Origin: Pseudomonadota bacterium
Lineage (GTDB): Bacteria > Pseudomonadota > Alphaproteobacteria > Sphingomonadales > Sphingomonadaceae
NCBI GenBank assembly: GCA_030271565.1
Contig: JARXKR010000006.1
Location: 1 to 30,900, forward strand
Length of the DNA stretch: 30,900 bases
Direction: 5' to 3'
Both the position numbers and the translations under genes were made by a program. The notes under the pieces were generated by a model, which worked only from the letters and a program-made list of their open reading frames with translations, had not been told where the DNA came from and made no database searches. Every line of letters starts with the position of its first letter. The first letter of the stretch is position 1. Shown one piece after another: positions 1 to 8,659 of the stretch.

Positions 1-1094
1 TCAAATGCGGTATCGTCGGGCTGCCCAATGTCGGCAAGTCCACCTTGTTCAATGCCTTGACCGAGACGCAGGCGGCGCAGGCGGCGAATTATCCGTTCTG
101 CACGATCGAGCCCAATGTCGGGCAGGTCGGCGTTCCCGACCCGCGGCTGGACAAGCTGGCCGCAATCGCCGGAAGCCAGAAGATCATCCCGACCCAGCTC
201 GGCTTTGTCGATATCGCGGGCCTCGTGCGCGGGGCGAGCAAGGGCGAGGGTCTCGGCAATCAGTTCCTCGGCAACATCCGCGAGGTTGACGCCATCATCC
301 ACGTGCTGCGCTGCTTTGAGAATGACGACATCCAGCACGTCGACAACAAGATCGACCCGGTGTCCGATGCTGACACGGTCGAAACCGAGCTGATGCTGTC
401 CGACCTTGAGAGCCTTGAAAAGCGCGTCCCCGCCGCGCAAAAGAAGGCCGCGCAGGGCGACAAGGACGCCAAACTGCTGGCCGCAGTTCTGCTCCCCGCG
501 CTCGAACTGTTGCGCGAAGGCAAGCCCGCCCGGCTCGCAAGGCCGAGCGACCCCGAAGAACTGCAGGTGTTCAACTCCGCGCAACTGCTCACCGCCAAGC
601 CGGTGCTCTACGTCTGCAACGTCGAGGAAGACAGCGCGGCGGGCGGCAATGCCTTCAGCGAAAAGGTCTTCGCCAAGGCCAAGGCCGAAGGCGCCAACGC
701 GGTAATCGTCTCGGCCGCGATTGAGAGCGAGCTGGTCACGATGGAAATGGACGACCGCATGGTCTTCCTTGAGGAGATGGGCCTGCACGAAACCGGGCTC
801 GCGCGGATCATCCGCTCGGGCTACGATCTGCTTCACCTGCTGACCTTCTTTACCGTCGGCCCCAAAGAAGCGCGCGCCTGGACGGTGCATGCCGGCGCGA
901 AGGCCCCCGATGCGGCGGGCGAAATCCACTCCGACATGCAACGCGGCTTCATCCGCGCCGAAACGATTGCCTACGACGATTATATATCGCTGGGCGGCGA
1001 AGGCGGGGCCAAGGACGCGGGCAAATTGCGGCAAGAGGGCAAGGAATACGTCATCGCCGATGGCGACGTGCTGCACTTCAAGTTCAATGTTTAG
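1..1094 (+). CDS. ychF: Redox-regulated ATPase/GTPase YchF (Obg family), 5' end outside the window
   Basis: YchF/OLA1 is a cytosolic P-loop NTPase that prefers ATP and associates with ribosomes. The first complete codon is Lys at base 3. Family members usually start M-G-F-K-C-G, so only about two codons and the start appear to be missing. Visible: the P-loop GLPNVGKST near the start, the DIAG switch followed by LVRGASKGEGLGNQFL, and the unusual NVEED in place of the NKxD guanine-specificity motif, as expected for this ATP-preferring subfamily. The C-terminal TGS-like domain carries FFTVGPKEARAW and the closing FKFNV. A MaoC-type gene follows 23 bases downstream on the same strand and may be co-transcribed. 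Identification is secure. Confidence 0.96.
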   Translation, partial: KCGIVGLPNVGKSTLFNALTETQAAQAANYPFCTIEPNVGQVGVPDPRLDKLAAIAGSQKIIPTQLGFVDIAGLVRGASKGEGLGNQFLGNIREVDAIIHVLRCFENDDIQHVDNKIDPVSDADTVETELMLSDLESLEKRVPAAQKKAAQGDKDAKLLAAVLLPALELLREGKPARLARPSDPEELQVFNSAQLLTAKPVLYVCNVEEDSAAGGNAFSEKVFAKAKAEGANAVIVSAAIESELVTMEMDDRMVFLEEMGLHETGLARIIRSGYDLLHLLTFFTVGPKEARAWTVHAGAKAPDAAGEIHSDMQRGFIRAETIAYDDYISLGGEGGAKDAGKLRQEGKEYVIADGDVLHFKFNV

Positions 1095-1117
1095 GCGGGT
1101 GAGCCTGGGGCACTGAG

Positions 1118-1573
1118 ATGAGCGACGGCCTGATGTATTTCGAAGACCTCGAACCCGGCACCACCGCTTCGTTCGGGCAGTACGAAGTCACCCGCGAGGA
1201 AGTGATCGAGTTTGCCAGCAAGTATGATCCGCAGCCGTTCCACTTGTCCGACGAGGCTGCGGCGCAGACCCATTTCGGGCGCATCTCCGCGAGCGGCTGG
1301 CATACCTGTGCGATGGTCATGCGGATGATGATCGACAACATCACCGAGCGCCGACAGGCCGGGCTCGGCTCACCCGGGTTCGATGAGCTGCGCTGGTTGA
1401 AGCCGGTCTATCCCGGCGACACACTGCGGGTCGAAACTACGTTGATCGACAAGACCCCAAGCCGTTCGCGTCCCGAAATGGGCAGCTTCCGTTCCGAAGT
1501 GAAGGTGTTCAATCAGGACAACCTGATGGTCGCGACCATGAAATCAATCGGCTTGATCAGGCGCCGCAGTTAA
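1118..1573 (+). CDS. MaoC family dehydratase / (R)-specific enoyl-CoA hydratase-like, single hot-dog
   Basis: This 151-residue protein has the size of a single MaoC hot-dog domain. MaoC proteins hydrate enoyl-CoA thioesters or act on related acyl-CoAs; the exact substrate cannot be read here. The hydratase-2 signature is present: D37-P-Q-P-F-H42 supplies the expected catalytic Asp/His pair, followed by the segment FGRISASGWHT that normally builds the CoA pocket. It starts 23 bases after ychF, the only in-frame start giving a normal N-terminus (MSDGLMYFEDLEPG). Its last 17 bases overlap the 3' end of the convergent lipoprotein gene, so no separate terminator fits between them. The family is confident; the physiological reaction is not. 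Confidence 0.85.
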   Translation: MSDGLMYFEDLEPGTTASFGQYEVTREEVIEFASKYDPQPFHLSDEAAAQTHFGRISASGWHTCAMVMRMMIDNITERRQAGLGSPGFDELRWLKPVYPGDTLRVETTLIDKTPSRSRPEMGSFRSEVKVFNQDNLMVATMKSIGLIRRRS

Positions 1574-2063
1574 GGCTGCCTTGCGTGGAGTAGACGACCC
1601 GGTCCCACGCATCGCGGACCACCAGTTCACCGGCATATTGCGTGCTCTTCACCGCCGCCGCTTTGCCCTCGCCCGGCACGCGCTTGAGCGTCAGGGTGTA
1701 TTCCTTGCCCATGTAATGCTCCCACGCCCCGGCTTCGAGCTTGGTCCCGCCATTGTCCGACACCAGCATATCGATGTGGTCATCGAGCTTGATCAAGGCG
1801 CGCCCGACCAGCGCGAGCACCAGCGGCTGAGCGGGTGAGGTCGTGCTGAAACTGCACCCCGCCCCGCTCAGGTTCTTGGCCTCGATTTCGGCGAGGGTAA
1901 TCGGCTGCAGCGCGATCGGCTTGATCGGCGGCGCCACCTTCTGCATCGCCTCGACCGCGGCGACATCGGCGGCGTCTTTGCGCTTCTGCTCTTCAGAGGG
2001 TGCCGTTGGACCGCAGCCGCTCACTAACACCACAGCGGCCAGACCAAACAGGCGCAACATCAT
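1557..2063 (-). CDS. Small hypothetical lipoprotein translationally coupled to mutL
   Basis: I do not recognise the family. From the ATG at 2063 the protein has 168 residues: a hydrophobic signal segment and a lipobox V-S-G-C17, so it is probably exported and lipidated. A charged, Ala-rich stretch (about 20-45) follows, then a soluble domain with only two more cysteines, C70 and C166, which could form a disulfide between the domain's ends. The reading frame is open upstream to 2132, but an internal start in mutL would put about 23 charged residues before the signal peptide; the 2063 start gives a normal lipoprotein. Its ATG overlaps the mutL stop (ATGA, 2063-2060), so translation is likely coupled. 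A role in mismatch repair is not implied, because an exported lipoprotein cannot meet MutL. Confidence 0.7.
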   Translation of the reverse strand: MMLRLFGLAAVVLVSGCGPTAPSEEQKRKDAADVAAVEAMQKVAPPIKPIALQPITLAEIEAKNLSGAGCSFSTTSPAQPLVLALVGRALIKLDDHIDMLVSDNGGTKLEAGAWEHYMGKEYTLTLKRVPGEGKAAAVKSTQYAGELVVRDAWDRVVYSTQGSLNCGA

Positions 2064-3853
2064 CGTCTCCCGAACAGCTTCTCGATATCGCCGTGCGCCA
2101 GTTTGACCCAGGTCGGGCGGCCGTGATTGCACTGGCCCGAACGCGGGGTGACTTCCATCTCGCGCAGCAAAGCGTTCATCTCTGCTACCGATAACGCACG
2201 ACCGGCCCGAACGCTCCCATGGCAGGCCATTGTCGCCAGCACGAGATCGAGCCGCTCGCCCAAGAGCAGCGCCGCGCCATTGGCTGCAAGATCGTCGGCG
2301 AGGTCGCGCAGCAGCGCCTGGACGCTGCCCTTGGCGAGCAACGCCGGGACCGCGCGGACCAGCATTGCGCCGGGGCCGAAGCGCTCGATCACCAGGCCCA
2401 GCGCGGCGAATGCCTCGCTTGCTCCTTCAAGCCGGTCGCAATCGGGTTCGTCGAGCTCGACCACTTCGGGGATCAGCAAGGCCTGGCTCGTCGCCATCTT
2501 GCCTTGCGCGCCCGCGGCCTTGAGCCGTTCGAGCACGAGCCGTTCGTGCGCGGCGTGCTGGTCGACGATCACCAGACCATCTTCTGCTTCGGCGACAATA
2601 TACGTCAGCGCCACTTGCCCACGCGCCACTCCGAGCGGGTGCCCCGGTGTCGGTGCTTCCTCGGCCACTTCGGCACGGGCAGCCGGGGCGAGTATATCGC
2701 CCTCGAACGAACGCCACGGTCGCGGTGCATCACGCACCCCCGATGCGCCGTACTCACGCGCGAACAGCGAGGCGAGCGCGGGGGCCGGACCGGAAGTTGG
2801 TGGGGCAATCGGCTCGCTCTGCCAATTGCCCATTGCGGGAGCAGCGGGTGCCTGCGCACTCCGCTGGCCTTCGGCCTCGAGCGAATGGCGCAGCCCCGAA
2901 ACGATGAACCCGCGCACGAAGGCCGGATCGCGGAACCGCACTTCGGTTTTGGCGGGGTGGACGTTGACGTCGACCTCCTCGGGCGGAAGATCGAGGAACA
3001 GCGCCAGTACCGCGTGCCGGTCACGCGCGAGCATATCGGCATAGGCCCCGCGCACCGCGCCGATCAGCAGCCGGTCTTTCACCGGGCGGCCGTTGACGAA
3101 CAGGTACTGGTGATCGGCGATGCCGCGATTGTACGTCGGCAGTCCCGCCACACCCGTGAGCCGCGCCGCGCCGCGTTGCAGGTCGATCAATACCCCGTCG
3201 CTCGCCAGTTCACGCGCGACGATCTGCGCGACGCGGGCAGGCAACGTATCGCCGCCTTGCAGCCGCAGGATCTGCCGCCCCTCGTGCTCGAGCACGAACC
3301 CGACCGCGCTGCGCGCCATCGCCAGACGCCGCACCACATCGAGGCAAGCGGCATACTCGCTCCGCGCCGAACGCAGGAACTTGCGCCGCGCCGGAACCTT
3401 GCCGAACAGGTCCTCGACCCGGATTCGGGTGCCCGGCGGCAGCGCGGCGGGGCCTTGCTCGACCAACGCACCGTGATCGACCACCATGCGCCAGCCTTCG
3501 TCCGAGCCCGGCACCCGGCTCTCGATCGTCAGCCGCGCCACGCTGGCAATCGACGGCAATGCCTCACCGCGGAAGCCCAGCGTAGTGACCAGTTCGATCG
3601 CATCGTCGGGCAGCTTCGAGGTCGCATGGCGTTCGAGTGCCAACGCGATCTCGGCGGGGGCCATCCCGCACCCGTCGTCGGTCACTTCGATTCCGTCGAG
3701 CCCGCCCGCGCTCAACCGTATGGCGACATTCCGGGCACCGGCGTCGAGCGCGTTTTCGACCAGTTCCTTGAGTGCCGAGGCCGGGCGTTCGACCACTTCG
3801 CCGGCGGCGATGCGGTTGACCAATGCGTCGGGCAGGCGGCGGATTATCGGCAC
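2060..3853 (-). CDS. mutL: DNA mismatch repair protein MutL (endonuclease type)
   Basis: MutL couples mismatch recognition by MutS to strand incision. The 597-residue product has the N-terminal GHKL ATPase: IAAGEVVERPAS, the catalytic Glu in KE30LVENALDAG, DDGCGM near 60-64, HATSKL near 76-81 and TLGFRGEALPSIASV near 91-105. A Pro/Ala-rich linker (about 330-410) leads to the dimerisation domain. That domain carries the metal-dependent nicking motif DQHAAHERLVLE (431-442), matching DQHA(x)2E(x)4E, with ACHGS (543-547) and CNHGRP (575-580; the usual motif is CPHGRP). This is the endonuclease form expected where MutH is absent. The start at 3853 begins with the family's typical MPIIRRLP. The short lipoprotein gene overlaps its stop codon. 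Confidence 0.97.
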   Translation of the reverse strand: MPIIRRLPDALVNRIAAGEVVERPASALKELVENALDAGARNVAIRLSAGGLDGIEVTDDGCGMAPAEIALALERHATSKLPDDAIELVTTLGFRGEALPSIASVARLTIESRVPGSDEGWRMVVDHGALVEQGPAALPPGTRIRVEDLFGKVPARRKFLRSARSEYAACLDVVRRLAMARSAVGFVLEHEGRQILRLQGGDTLPARVAQIVARELASDGVLIDLQRGAARLTGVAGLPTYNRGIADHQYLFVNGRPVKDRLLIGAVRGAYADMLARDRHAVLALFLDLPPEEVDVNVHPAKTEVRFRDPAFVRGFIVSGLRHSLEAEGQRSAQAPAAPAMGNWQSEPIAPPTSGPAPALASLFAREYGASGVRDAPRPWRSFEGDILAPAARAEVAEEAPTPGHPLGVARGQVALTYIVAEAEDGLVIVDQHAAHERLVLERLKAAGAQGKMATSQALLIPEVVELDEPDCDRLEGASEAFAALGLVIERFGPGAMLVRAVPALLAKGSVQALLRDLADDLAANGAALLLGERLDLVLATMACHGSVRAGRALSVAEMNALLREMEVTPRSGQCNHGRPTWVKLAHGDIEKLFGRR

Positions 3854-3928
3854 GCCGTTACCCTAGCGGTGAAGTGCTGGAAATTCGAGACGGGCAGCGC
3901 TTCAAATCCGGCAAAGCGACACAATTTT

Positions 3929-3957
3929 TTGGCCTTTCAACAGCCGCTGCGCTAATG
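3929..3957 (+). promoter_or_regulatory. Candidate sigma-70-type promoter of the mreB operon
   Basis: TTGGCC (3929-3934) and CTAATG (3952-3957) are separated by 17 bases, which would start transcription near 3964 and leave a leader of about 75 bases before mreB. The leader contains a small hairpin, CCGCAG-TAG-CTGCGG (3994-4008). The -10 match is modest and alphaproteobacterial promoters are poorly conserved, so this is only a candidate in the 184-base mutL-mreB gap. Confidence 0.3.
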
Positions 3958-4037
3958 GGTCGGCTCCCATGCCAAAACGCAGGCCCGTCGCTGCCGCAGT
4001 AGCTGCGGTAAGTGCAGGTAAACATACGGAATTTTTA

Positions 4038-5087
4038 ATGGCTTCGTTCCTTTCGCGATTCTTGAAATTCGGTTCCCAGAACATGGCGATTGACCTTGGG
4101 ACGGCTAACACGCTGGTCTACGTTCAGGACCGCGGAATCGTGCTGAATGAACCCTCGGTGGTGGCCATCGAAACGATCAACGGGGTCAAGCGGGTCAAGG
4201 CCGTGGGCGACGATGCCAAGATGATGATGGGCAAGACCCCGGACAGCATCGAAGCGATCCGCCCGCTGCGCGACGGCGTCATCGCCGACATCGAAGTCGC
4301 CGAAGAAATGATCAAGTATTTCATCCGCAAAGTCCACGGCGGCAAGCGCTCGTTCTTCCGCTATCCCGAAATCGTGATCTGCGTGCCATCGGGCTCGACC
4401 TCGGTCGAACGCCGCGCAATCCGCGATGCGGCGTCGAACGCCGGGGCCAGCCAAGTCTATTTGATCCTTGAACCGATGGCAGCCGCGATCGGCGCCGATA
4501 TGCCGGTGACCGAGCCGGTCGGCTCGATGGTGGTCGATATCGGCGGGGGTACCACCGAAGTCGCGGTGCTGTCGCTGCGCGGCCTTGCTTACACCACCTC
4601 GGTTCGCGTCGGCGGGGACAAGATGGACGAAGCCATCGTCTCTTACGTGCGCCGCCATCACAACCTGCTGATCGGCGAAGCCACGGCAGAGCGGATCAAG
4701 AAGGACTACGGCGTTGCCATGATGCCGGCCGACGGTGTGGGTGAATCGATCCAGATCAAGGGCCGCGATCTGGTCAACGGGGTGCCCAAGGAAATCACCA
4801 TCACCCAGGCCAACCTCGCCGAGGCGCTGAGCGAACCGATCGGCCAGATCATCGAAGGCGTACGCATTGCACTGGAAAATACCGCCCCCGAACTGGCTGC
4901 CGATATCGTTGACCAGGGCATTGTCCTGACCGGCGGCGGCGCGCTGATCAAGGGGCTCGACGAATACCTCCGTGAAGAAACCGGACTGCCGGTGAGCGTT
5001 GCCGAAGATCCGCTATCCTGCGTTGCGCTGGGCACTGGCCGCGCGATGGAAGAGCCGATGTTCCGCGGCGTGCTGATGACGGCCTGA
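4038..5087 (+). CDS. mreB: Rod-shape-determining actin homologue MreB
   Basis: MreB forms membrane-bound filaments that organise lateral-wall synthesis by the Rod complex. The ATG at 4038 gives MASFLSRFLKFGSQNMAIDLG, matching the usual N-terminus with its short amphipathic membrane-binding segment; the frame is open upstream to 3969, but that extension is untypical. The product is 349 residues. Actin-fold nucleotide motifs are visible: the phosphate-1 loop AIDLGTANTLVYV, the phosphate-2 region VVDIGGGTTEVAVLS and the adenosine-binding segment GIVLTGGGALIKGLDEYL. It is the first gene of the mreB-mreC-mreD-mrdA-rodA series, and mreC starts 47 bases downstream. No missing residues were noticed. 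Confidence 0.97.
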   Translation: MASFLSRFLKFGSQNMAIDLGTANTLVYVQDRGIVLNEPSVVAIETINGVKRVKAVGDDAKMMMGKTPDSIEAIRPLRDGVIADIEVAEEMIKYFIRKVHGGKRSFFRYPEIVICVPSGSTSVERRAIRDAASNAGASQVYLILEPMAAAIGADMPVTEPVGSMVVDIGGGTTEVAVLSLRGLAYTTSVRVGGDKMDEAIVSYVRRHHNLLIGEATAERIKKDYGVAMMPADGVGESIQIKGRDLVNGVPKEITITQANLAEALSEPIGQIIEGVRIALENTAPELAADIVDQGIVLTGGGALIKGLDEYLREETGLPVSVAEDPLSCVALGTGRAMEEPMFRGVLMTA

Positions 5088-5134
5088 GTTCAGGACGGAT
5101 GACGCGCCCCGCCCTCGCTCAGGAATAACCCCCG

Positions 5135-6028
5135 ATGGCGGCGCCGAGCAATCGCCGCCCGGGGTTTTCCCGCCGGGCGCAGTATGGCAATTTCTTCGGT
5201 TATATCGCCGCGGTCGCCGGGCTGGTGGTGGGCGTAATCCTGCTGGTCGTCTCGACCGGCAACGCCGGGGCTTTTTCTGGACTGCGCACGGTGGCTGCCG
5301 ACAGCACCGCGCCGGCGGCAAAAGTGGCTGCGGGCGCGCGCACCGGCAGCCAAAGCCTGTGGCAAGTGTTGGCGGGCTACTTCACCTCGGGCGCACGCGT
5401 CGCGCGGCTTGAACACGAGGTTGCCGAAAGCCGGGTCAGGCTGGCCGAACAAGCCGCGCTGATCGAAGAGAACGCCCGGCTCAAAGCGATGCTGGGGCTG
5501 ACCCAAGGCGACCAGCGCCCGGTGATCGTCACCCGCATGATCGGCTCGACTTCGTCTTCGACGCGCCGCTTTGCCACGATCGGCGCGGGCACCAGCCAGG
5601 GCGTGCGGACCGGCATGGCGGTGCGCTCCCCGCTCGGCGTGGTGGGCCGGGTGATCGAGGTTGGTGCGAGCAGCGCGCGGCTGTTGCTGGTCACCGATAC
5701 CGACAGTTCGATCCCGGTGCGCCGCGCCAGCGACGGGATCCAGGGCTATGCCAACGGCCTTGGCAATGGCACCGTGCAAATCCGCCTGAGCACTACCGGG
5801 CTTAATACGCTCAGGGCTGGCGATGCGATCGTTACCTCGGGCTCGGGCGGTATCTACCGGCCGGGCGAAGCGGTGGCGGTGGTAGTCTCGCTCACCCCCG
5901 ATGGCGCCATCGCACGGCCGCTGAGCGATCCCGGCCAGACCGAATTCGTCGCGGTCGAACCGCTGTTCGAAGAGATCGCCGAGCCGGCCGGGCCCACTGC
6001 TCGCCCTTCAACCGCCGGGAAACGATAG
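5135..6028 (+). CDS. mreC: Rod-shape-determining protein MreC
   Basis: MreC is the bitopic periplasmic protein that activates the PBP2-RodA pair and links it to MreB. The 297-residue product has a basic cytoplasmic N-terminus (about 1-25), one transmembrane segment (about 26-48, FFGYIAAVAGLVVGVILLVV), a coiled-coil stretch rich in E, R, L and A (about 85-125, RLEHEVAESRVRLAEQ), and the beta-domain with GTSQGVRTGMAV, GVVGRVIEVG and GDAIVTSGSGGIYRPG. A possible ribosome site AGGA lies 10 bases before the ATG. Its stop overlaps the GTG start of mreD by one base (TAGTG). The last 15 or so residues are an unstructured Pro/Thr/Ala tail. Confidence 0.95.
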   Translation: MAAPSNRRPGFSRRAQYGNFFGYIAAVAGLVVGVILLVVSTGNAGAFSGLRTVAADSTAPAAKVAAGARTGSQSLWQVLAGYFTSGARVARLEHEVAESRVRLAEQAALIEENARLKAMLGLTQGDQRPVIVTRMIGSTSSSTRRFATIGAGTSQGVRTGMAVRSPLGVVGRVIEVGASSARLLLVTDTDSSIPVRRASDGIQGYANGLGNGTVQIRLSTTGLNTLRAGDAIVTSGSGGIYRPGEAVAVVVSLTPDGAIARPLSDPGQTEFVAVEPLFEEIAEPAGPTARPSTAGKR

Positions 6029-6579
6029 TGCCGCCGCCGCTGCCCTCCGCCTTGCGCCAGTTTGGCAAGCCGCGGATCAACCGCACGGCTTCCCCGGTGC
6101 TGGCTTTTGCAACGCCATGGCTGCTGGTCATGCTCGGCAGCCTCTCGCCCAGCTGGCCGGTGATCGCCTCCGCGCCGGTGCTGCCGCCGTTCGGGTTCCT
6201 GCTGCTGGTCGGCTGGCAGCAGCTGCGCCCCGGGCTGTTCCCGGTCTGGGCGGGCTGGCCGCTGGGCATGTTCGACGACCTGTTCAGCGGGCAGCCAATC
6301 GGCTCTGCGGTGGTGCTATGGTCGCTGACGATGCTTGCGCTCGATTTTCTCGAACACGGCTTCCCGTGGCGCGGATTTCTGCTCAACTGGCTGGTCGCGA
6401 GCGCCTTTATCGCTGCCTACCTGTTCCTCGCCCTGCAGTTCGCCAACCTCGCCGGCAGCGCGGCCGGCGCGATGGTGCTGCTGCCGCAACTGGCGGTGGC
6501 GATCCTCGCTTACCCGATCACCGCCAGGCTGGTGGGCCTTGCCGACAAGTTCCGGCTGATTCCGATCCGGAGCATCTAG
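6028..6579 (+). CDS. mreD: Rod-shape-determining membrane protein MreD
   Basis: MreD is a small polytopic inner-membrane partner of MreC. The 183-residue product starts with GTG at 6028, sharing a base with the mreC stop, so translation is probably coupled. After a basic leader it has about five hydrophobic segments, including SPVLAFATPWLLVMLGSLSP, FGFLLLVGWQQLRPGLFPVW and a C-terminal ILAYPITARLVGLADKF. The conserved central stretch GWPLGMFDDLFSGQPIGSA, with an FDD(L/I)FSGQP-like core, is characteristic of the family in sphingomonads. MreD sequences diverge quickly, so much of the confidence comes from its position between mreC and mrdA. mrdA starts one base after its stop. Confidence 0.9.
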   Translation: MPPPLPSALRQFGKPRINRTASPVLAFATPWLLVMLGSLSPSWPVIASAPVLPPFGFLLLVGWQQLRPGLFPVWAGWPLGMFDDLFSGQPIGSAVVLWSLTMLALDFLEHGFPWRGFLLNWLVASAFIAAYLFLALQFANLAGSAAGAMVLLPQLAVAILAYPITARLVGLADKFRLIPIRSI

Positions 6580-6580
6580 G

Positions 6581-8659
6581 GTGTTCGGCAAGTCGCAGCT
6601 CACCAGTTCGGGCACGCTGAGCAACAGTTTCGAGCGTCGCTCGGTCCTGATTGGCGGTTTGCAGACAGGCCTTGGCGTCTTGCTCGCGGCGCGGATGGGC
6701 TGGATCGGGCTGGTCCAGAACGCCAAGTACGAAACGCTGGCCGAAAGCAACCGGGTCAACCTGACGCTGATCCCGCCGCGGCGCGGGGCGATCCTCGATC
6801 GCCACAACGCGCAGCTCGCCAGCAACCGGATCGAATTCCGGATCGATATCATCAAGGAACGGCTGGTCGATAGCGACGCCACTGTGGCGGAACTCGCCCG
6901 CTTGCTCGGCTTCAACCCGGTGCAGCTGCAGGACCTGCAGGACAAGCTCGACAAGGCGCACGGGTATCAGCCGATTGAAGTCATCTCAGGCCTTGATCCA
7001 AGTCAGTATGACAGGGTTCTGGTCCGACTACCCGACATGCCCGGGGTGATCGCCCAGCAGGGCTTTGCCCGGTGGTACCCGACCGGACCTTCGGTCGGCC
7101 ACCTGACCGGTTTCGTCGGTCCGGCCTCGGCCAAGGATTACGAGACCGAGCACAATCCGCTGCTGGTCACCCCCGGCTTCAAGATCGGCAAGGACGGGCT
7201 GGAAAAGCAGTTCGAGCAGCAACTGCGCGGTGTGCCCGGAGCGCAGCGGGTCGAGGTGACCGCGAGCGGGAAATTCGTGCGCGACCTCGAAAAGCGCGAC
7301 GACGTTCCGGGCCAGTCGATCAGGCTGACCATCGATGCCCCGCTGCAGGATTTCGCGGCGCGGCGCATCGGCCTCGAATCCGCGGCCGTGGTGGTGATCG
7401 ACTGCATCACCGGCGGCGTCCTCGCGCTGGTTTCGATGCCGTCGTTCGATCCCAACGCCTTTGCCGGCGGGATCGGGCGGCTGCAGTGGAAGATGCTCAA
7501 CGAGGACGACCACATCCCGCTGCTCAACAAGGCGCTGCGCGGGCTCTATCCGCCGGGTTCGACGATGAAGCCGATGGCCAGCCTGGCGCTGCAGCAACAC
7601 GGCGTCGACCCGAGCGAGCGGGTCAACTGCCCGGGCGGCTACCAGCTCGGCAACCGCTATTTTCGCTGCGATGCCGTGCATGGATTGATGGATATGCGCT
7701 CGGCGATCGAGCACAGCTGCAACACCTATTTCTGGACCATGGCGCACCGCGTCGGCTACGATGCGATCGCGCCCGCGGCCAAACTGCTCGGGCTGGGCCA
7801 GCAGTTCGAGCTACCCGGGTCGGCGCAGCGCTATGGCACCGTTCCCGATGCCGCGTGGAAGATGCGGCGTTACCATCAGGAGTGGACCACCGCGGATTCG
7901 CTCAATGCCTCGATCGGGCAGGGTTACGTCTCGGTCTCACCGCTGCAACTGGCGGTGATGACCTCGCGCATTGCCTCGGGCCGCAACCTGCTGCCCTCGC
8001 TGATCTTCGGGCAGGAGAAGGCGGCCGGCCCCGCCCTGCCGTTCACTCCCGAACAGCTTGCGGTGGCGCATGAAGGCATGTTCCGCGTGGTCAACGGATC
8101 GGGCACCGGGGTCGGCAGCAAGCTCGACCTGCCCGGGATCCAGATGGCCGGCAAGACCGGCACCGCGCAGGTTCGGGCTTTGACCGCGCGCGGCGGTGGC
8201 GGCTCGTGGAAGTCGCGCGATCACTCGCTGTTCGTCTGCTACGCACCGACCGACGCGCCGCGCTACGCGATGTCGGTGGTGGTCGAGCACGGCACCTTCG
8301 GCGCGCGCGCCGCAGCGCCGATTGCCAAGGACGTGATGACCTTCCTGTTCGATCCGGCGAAGGCGATGGCCAGCCTGACCGCGCTCGAGCAAGCGTGGGG
8401 CGGCACCCCGAGCGAGCGGATGGCGACCAGGTACCGGGCTTATTCGGCGCAGTACGGCACCTCTGCACCCAGGGTCGGCGACGACGAGGCGGTGCCCAAG
8501 GCGATCAGCAGCGCTGAAAGCTCCGAACCGGCCGTCGCCAGCCCGGACAACACGCTGACCACCCGGCCCGAAGAACCTGCAAACAGTGCAGCACCGCTGA
8601 CGCCTGAGCCCGCCCCGGTGACCAGCACAGCACCCACGCCGACGGCCACCCCGCAATGA
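6581..8659 (+). CDS. mrdA: Penicillin-binding protein 2 (elongasome DD-transpeptidase)
   Basis: PBP2 cross-links lateral-wall peptidoglycan polymerised by RodA. The GTG start at 6581 follows mreD by one base. The 692-residue product has a membrane anchor (about 25-50), the dimerisation/pedestal region opening with LIPPRRGAILDRHNAQLA, and the transpeptidase domain. Catalytic motifs: S327-T-M-K in YPPGSTMKPMASL, S379-C-N in HSCNTYFW, and K525-T-G in AGKTGTAQ. This order and spacing fit class B PBPs. From about residue 615 the protein ends in a low-complexity tail rich in P, T, A, S and E, making it longer than E. coli PBP2 (about 630). Its stop overlaps the rodA ATG (ATGA), matching the obligate PBP2-RodA pairing. 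Confidence 0.96.
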   Translation: MFGKSQLTSSGTLSNSFERRSVLIGGLQTGLGVLLAARMGWIGLVQNAKYETLAESNRVNLTLIPPRRGAILDRHNAQLASNRIEFRIDIIKERLVDSDATVAELARLLGFNPVQLQDLQDKLDKAHGYQPIEVISGLDPSQYDRVLVRLPDMPGVIAQQGFARWYPTGPSVGHLTGFVGPASAKDYETEHNPLLVTPGFKIGKDGLEKQFEQQLRGVPGAQRVEVTASGKFVRDLEKRDDVPGQSIRLTIDAPLQDFAARRIGLESAAVVVIDCITGGVLALVSMPSFDPNAFAGGIGRLQWKMLNEDDHIPLLNKALRGLYPPGSTMKPMASLALQQHGVDPSERVNCPGGYQLGNRYFRCDAVHGLMDMRSAIEHSCNTYFWTMAHRVGYDAIAPAAKLLGLGQQFELPGSAQRYGTVPDAAWKMRRYHQEWTTADSLNASIGQGYVSVSPLQLAVMTSRIASGRNLLPSLIFGQEKAAGPALPFTPEQLAVAHEGMFRVVNGSGTGVGSKLDLPGIQMAGKTGTAQVRALTARGGGGSWKSRDHSLFVCYAPTDAPRYAMSVVVEHGTFGARAAAPIAKDVMTFLFDPAKAMASLTALEQAWGGTPSERMATRYRAYSAQYGTSAPRVGDDEAVPKAISSAESSEPAVASPDNTLTTRPEEPANSAAPLTPEPAPVTSTAPTPTATPQ

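Noticed and set aside
2219..3955. Long plus-strand open frame (578 codons) opposite mutL
   Set aside because: It lies antisense to a fully motif-supported mutL and its translation is rich in R, Q, H and D with no recognisable domain, typical of a shadow frame in GC-rich DNA.
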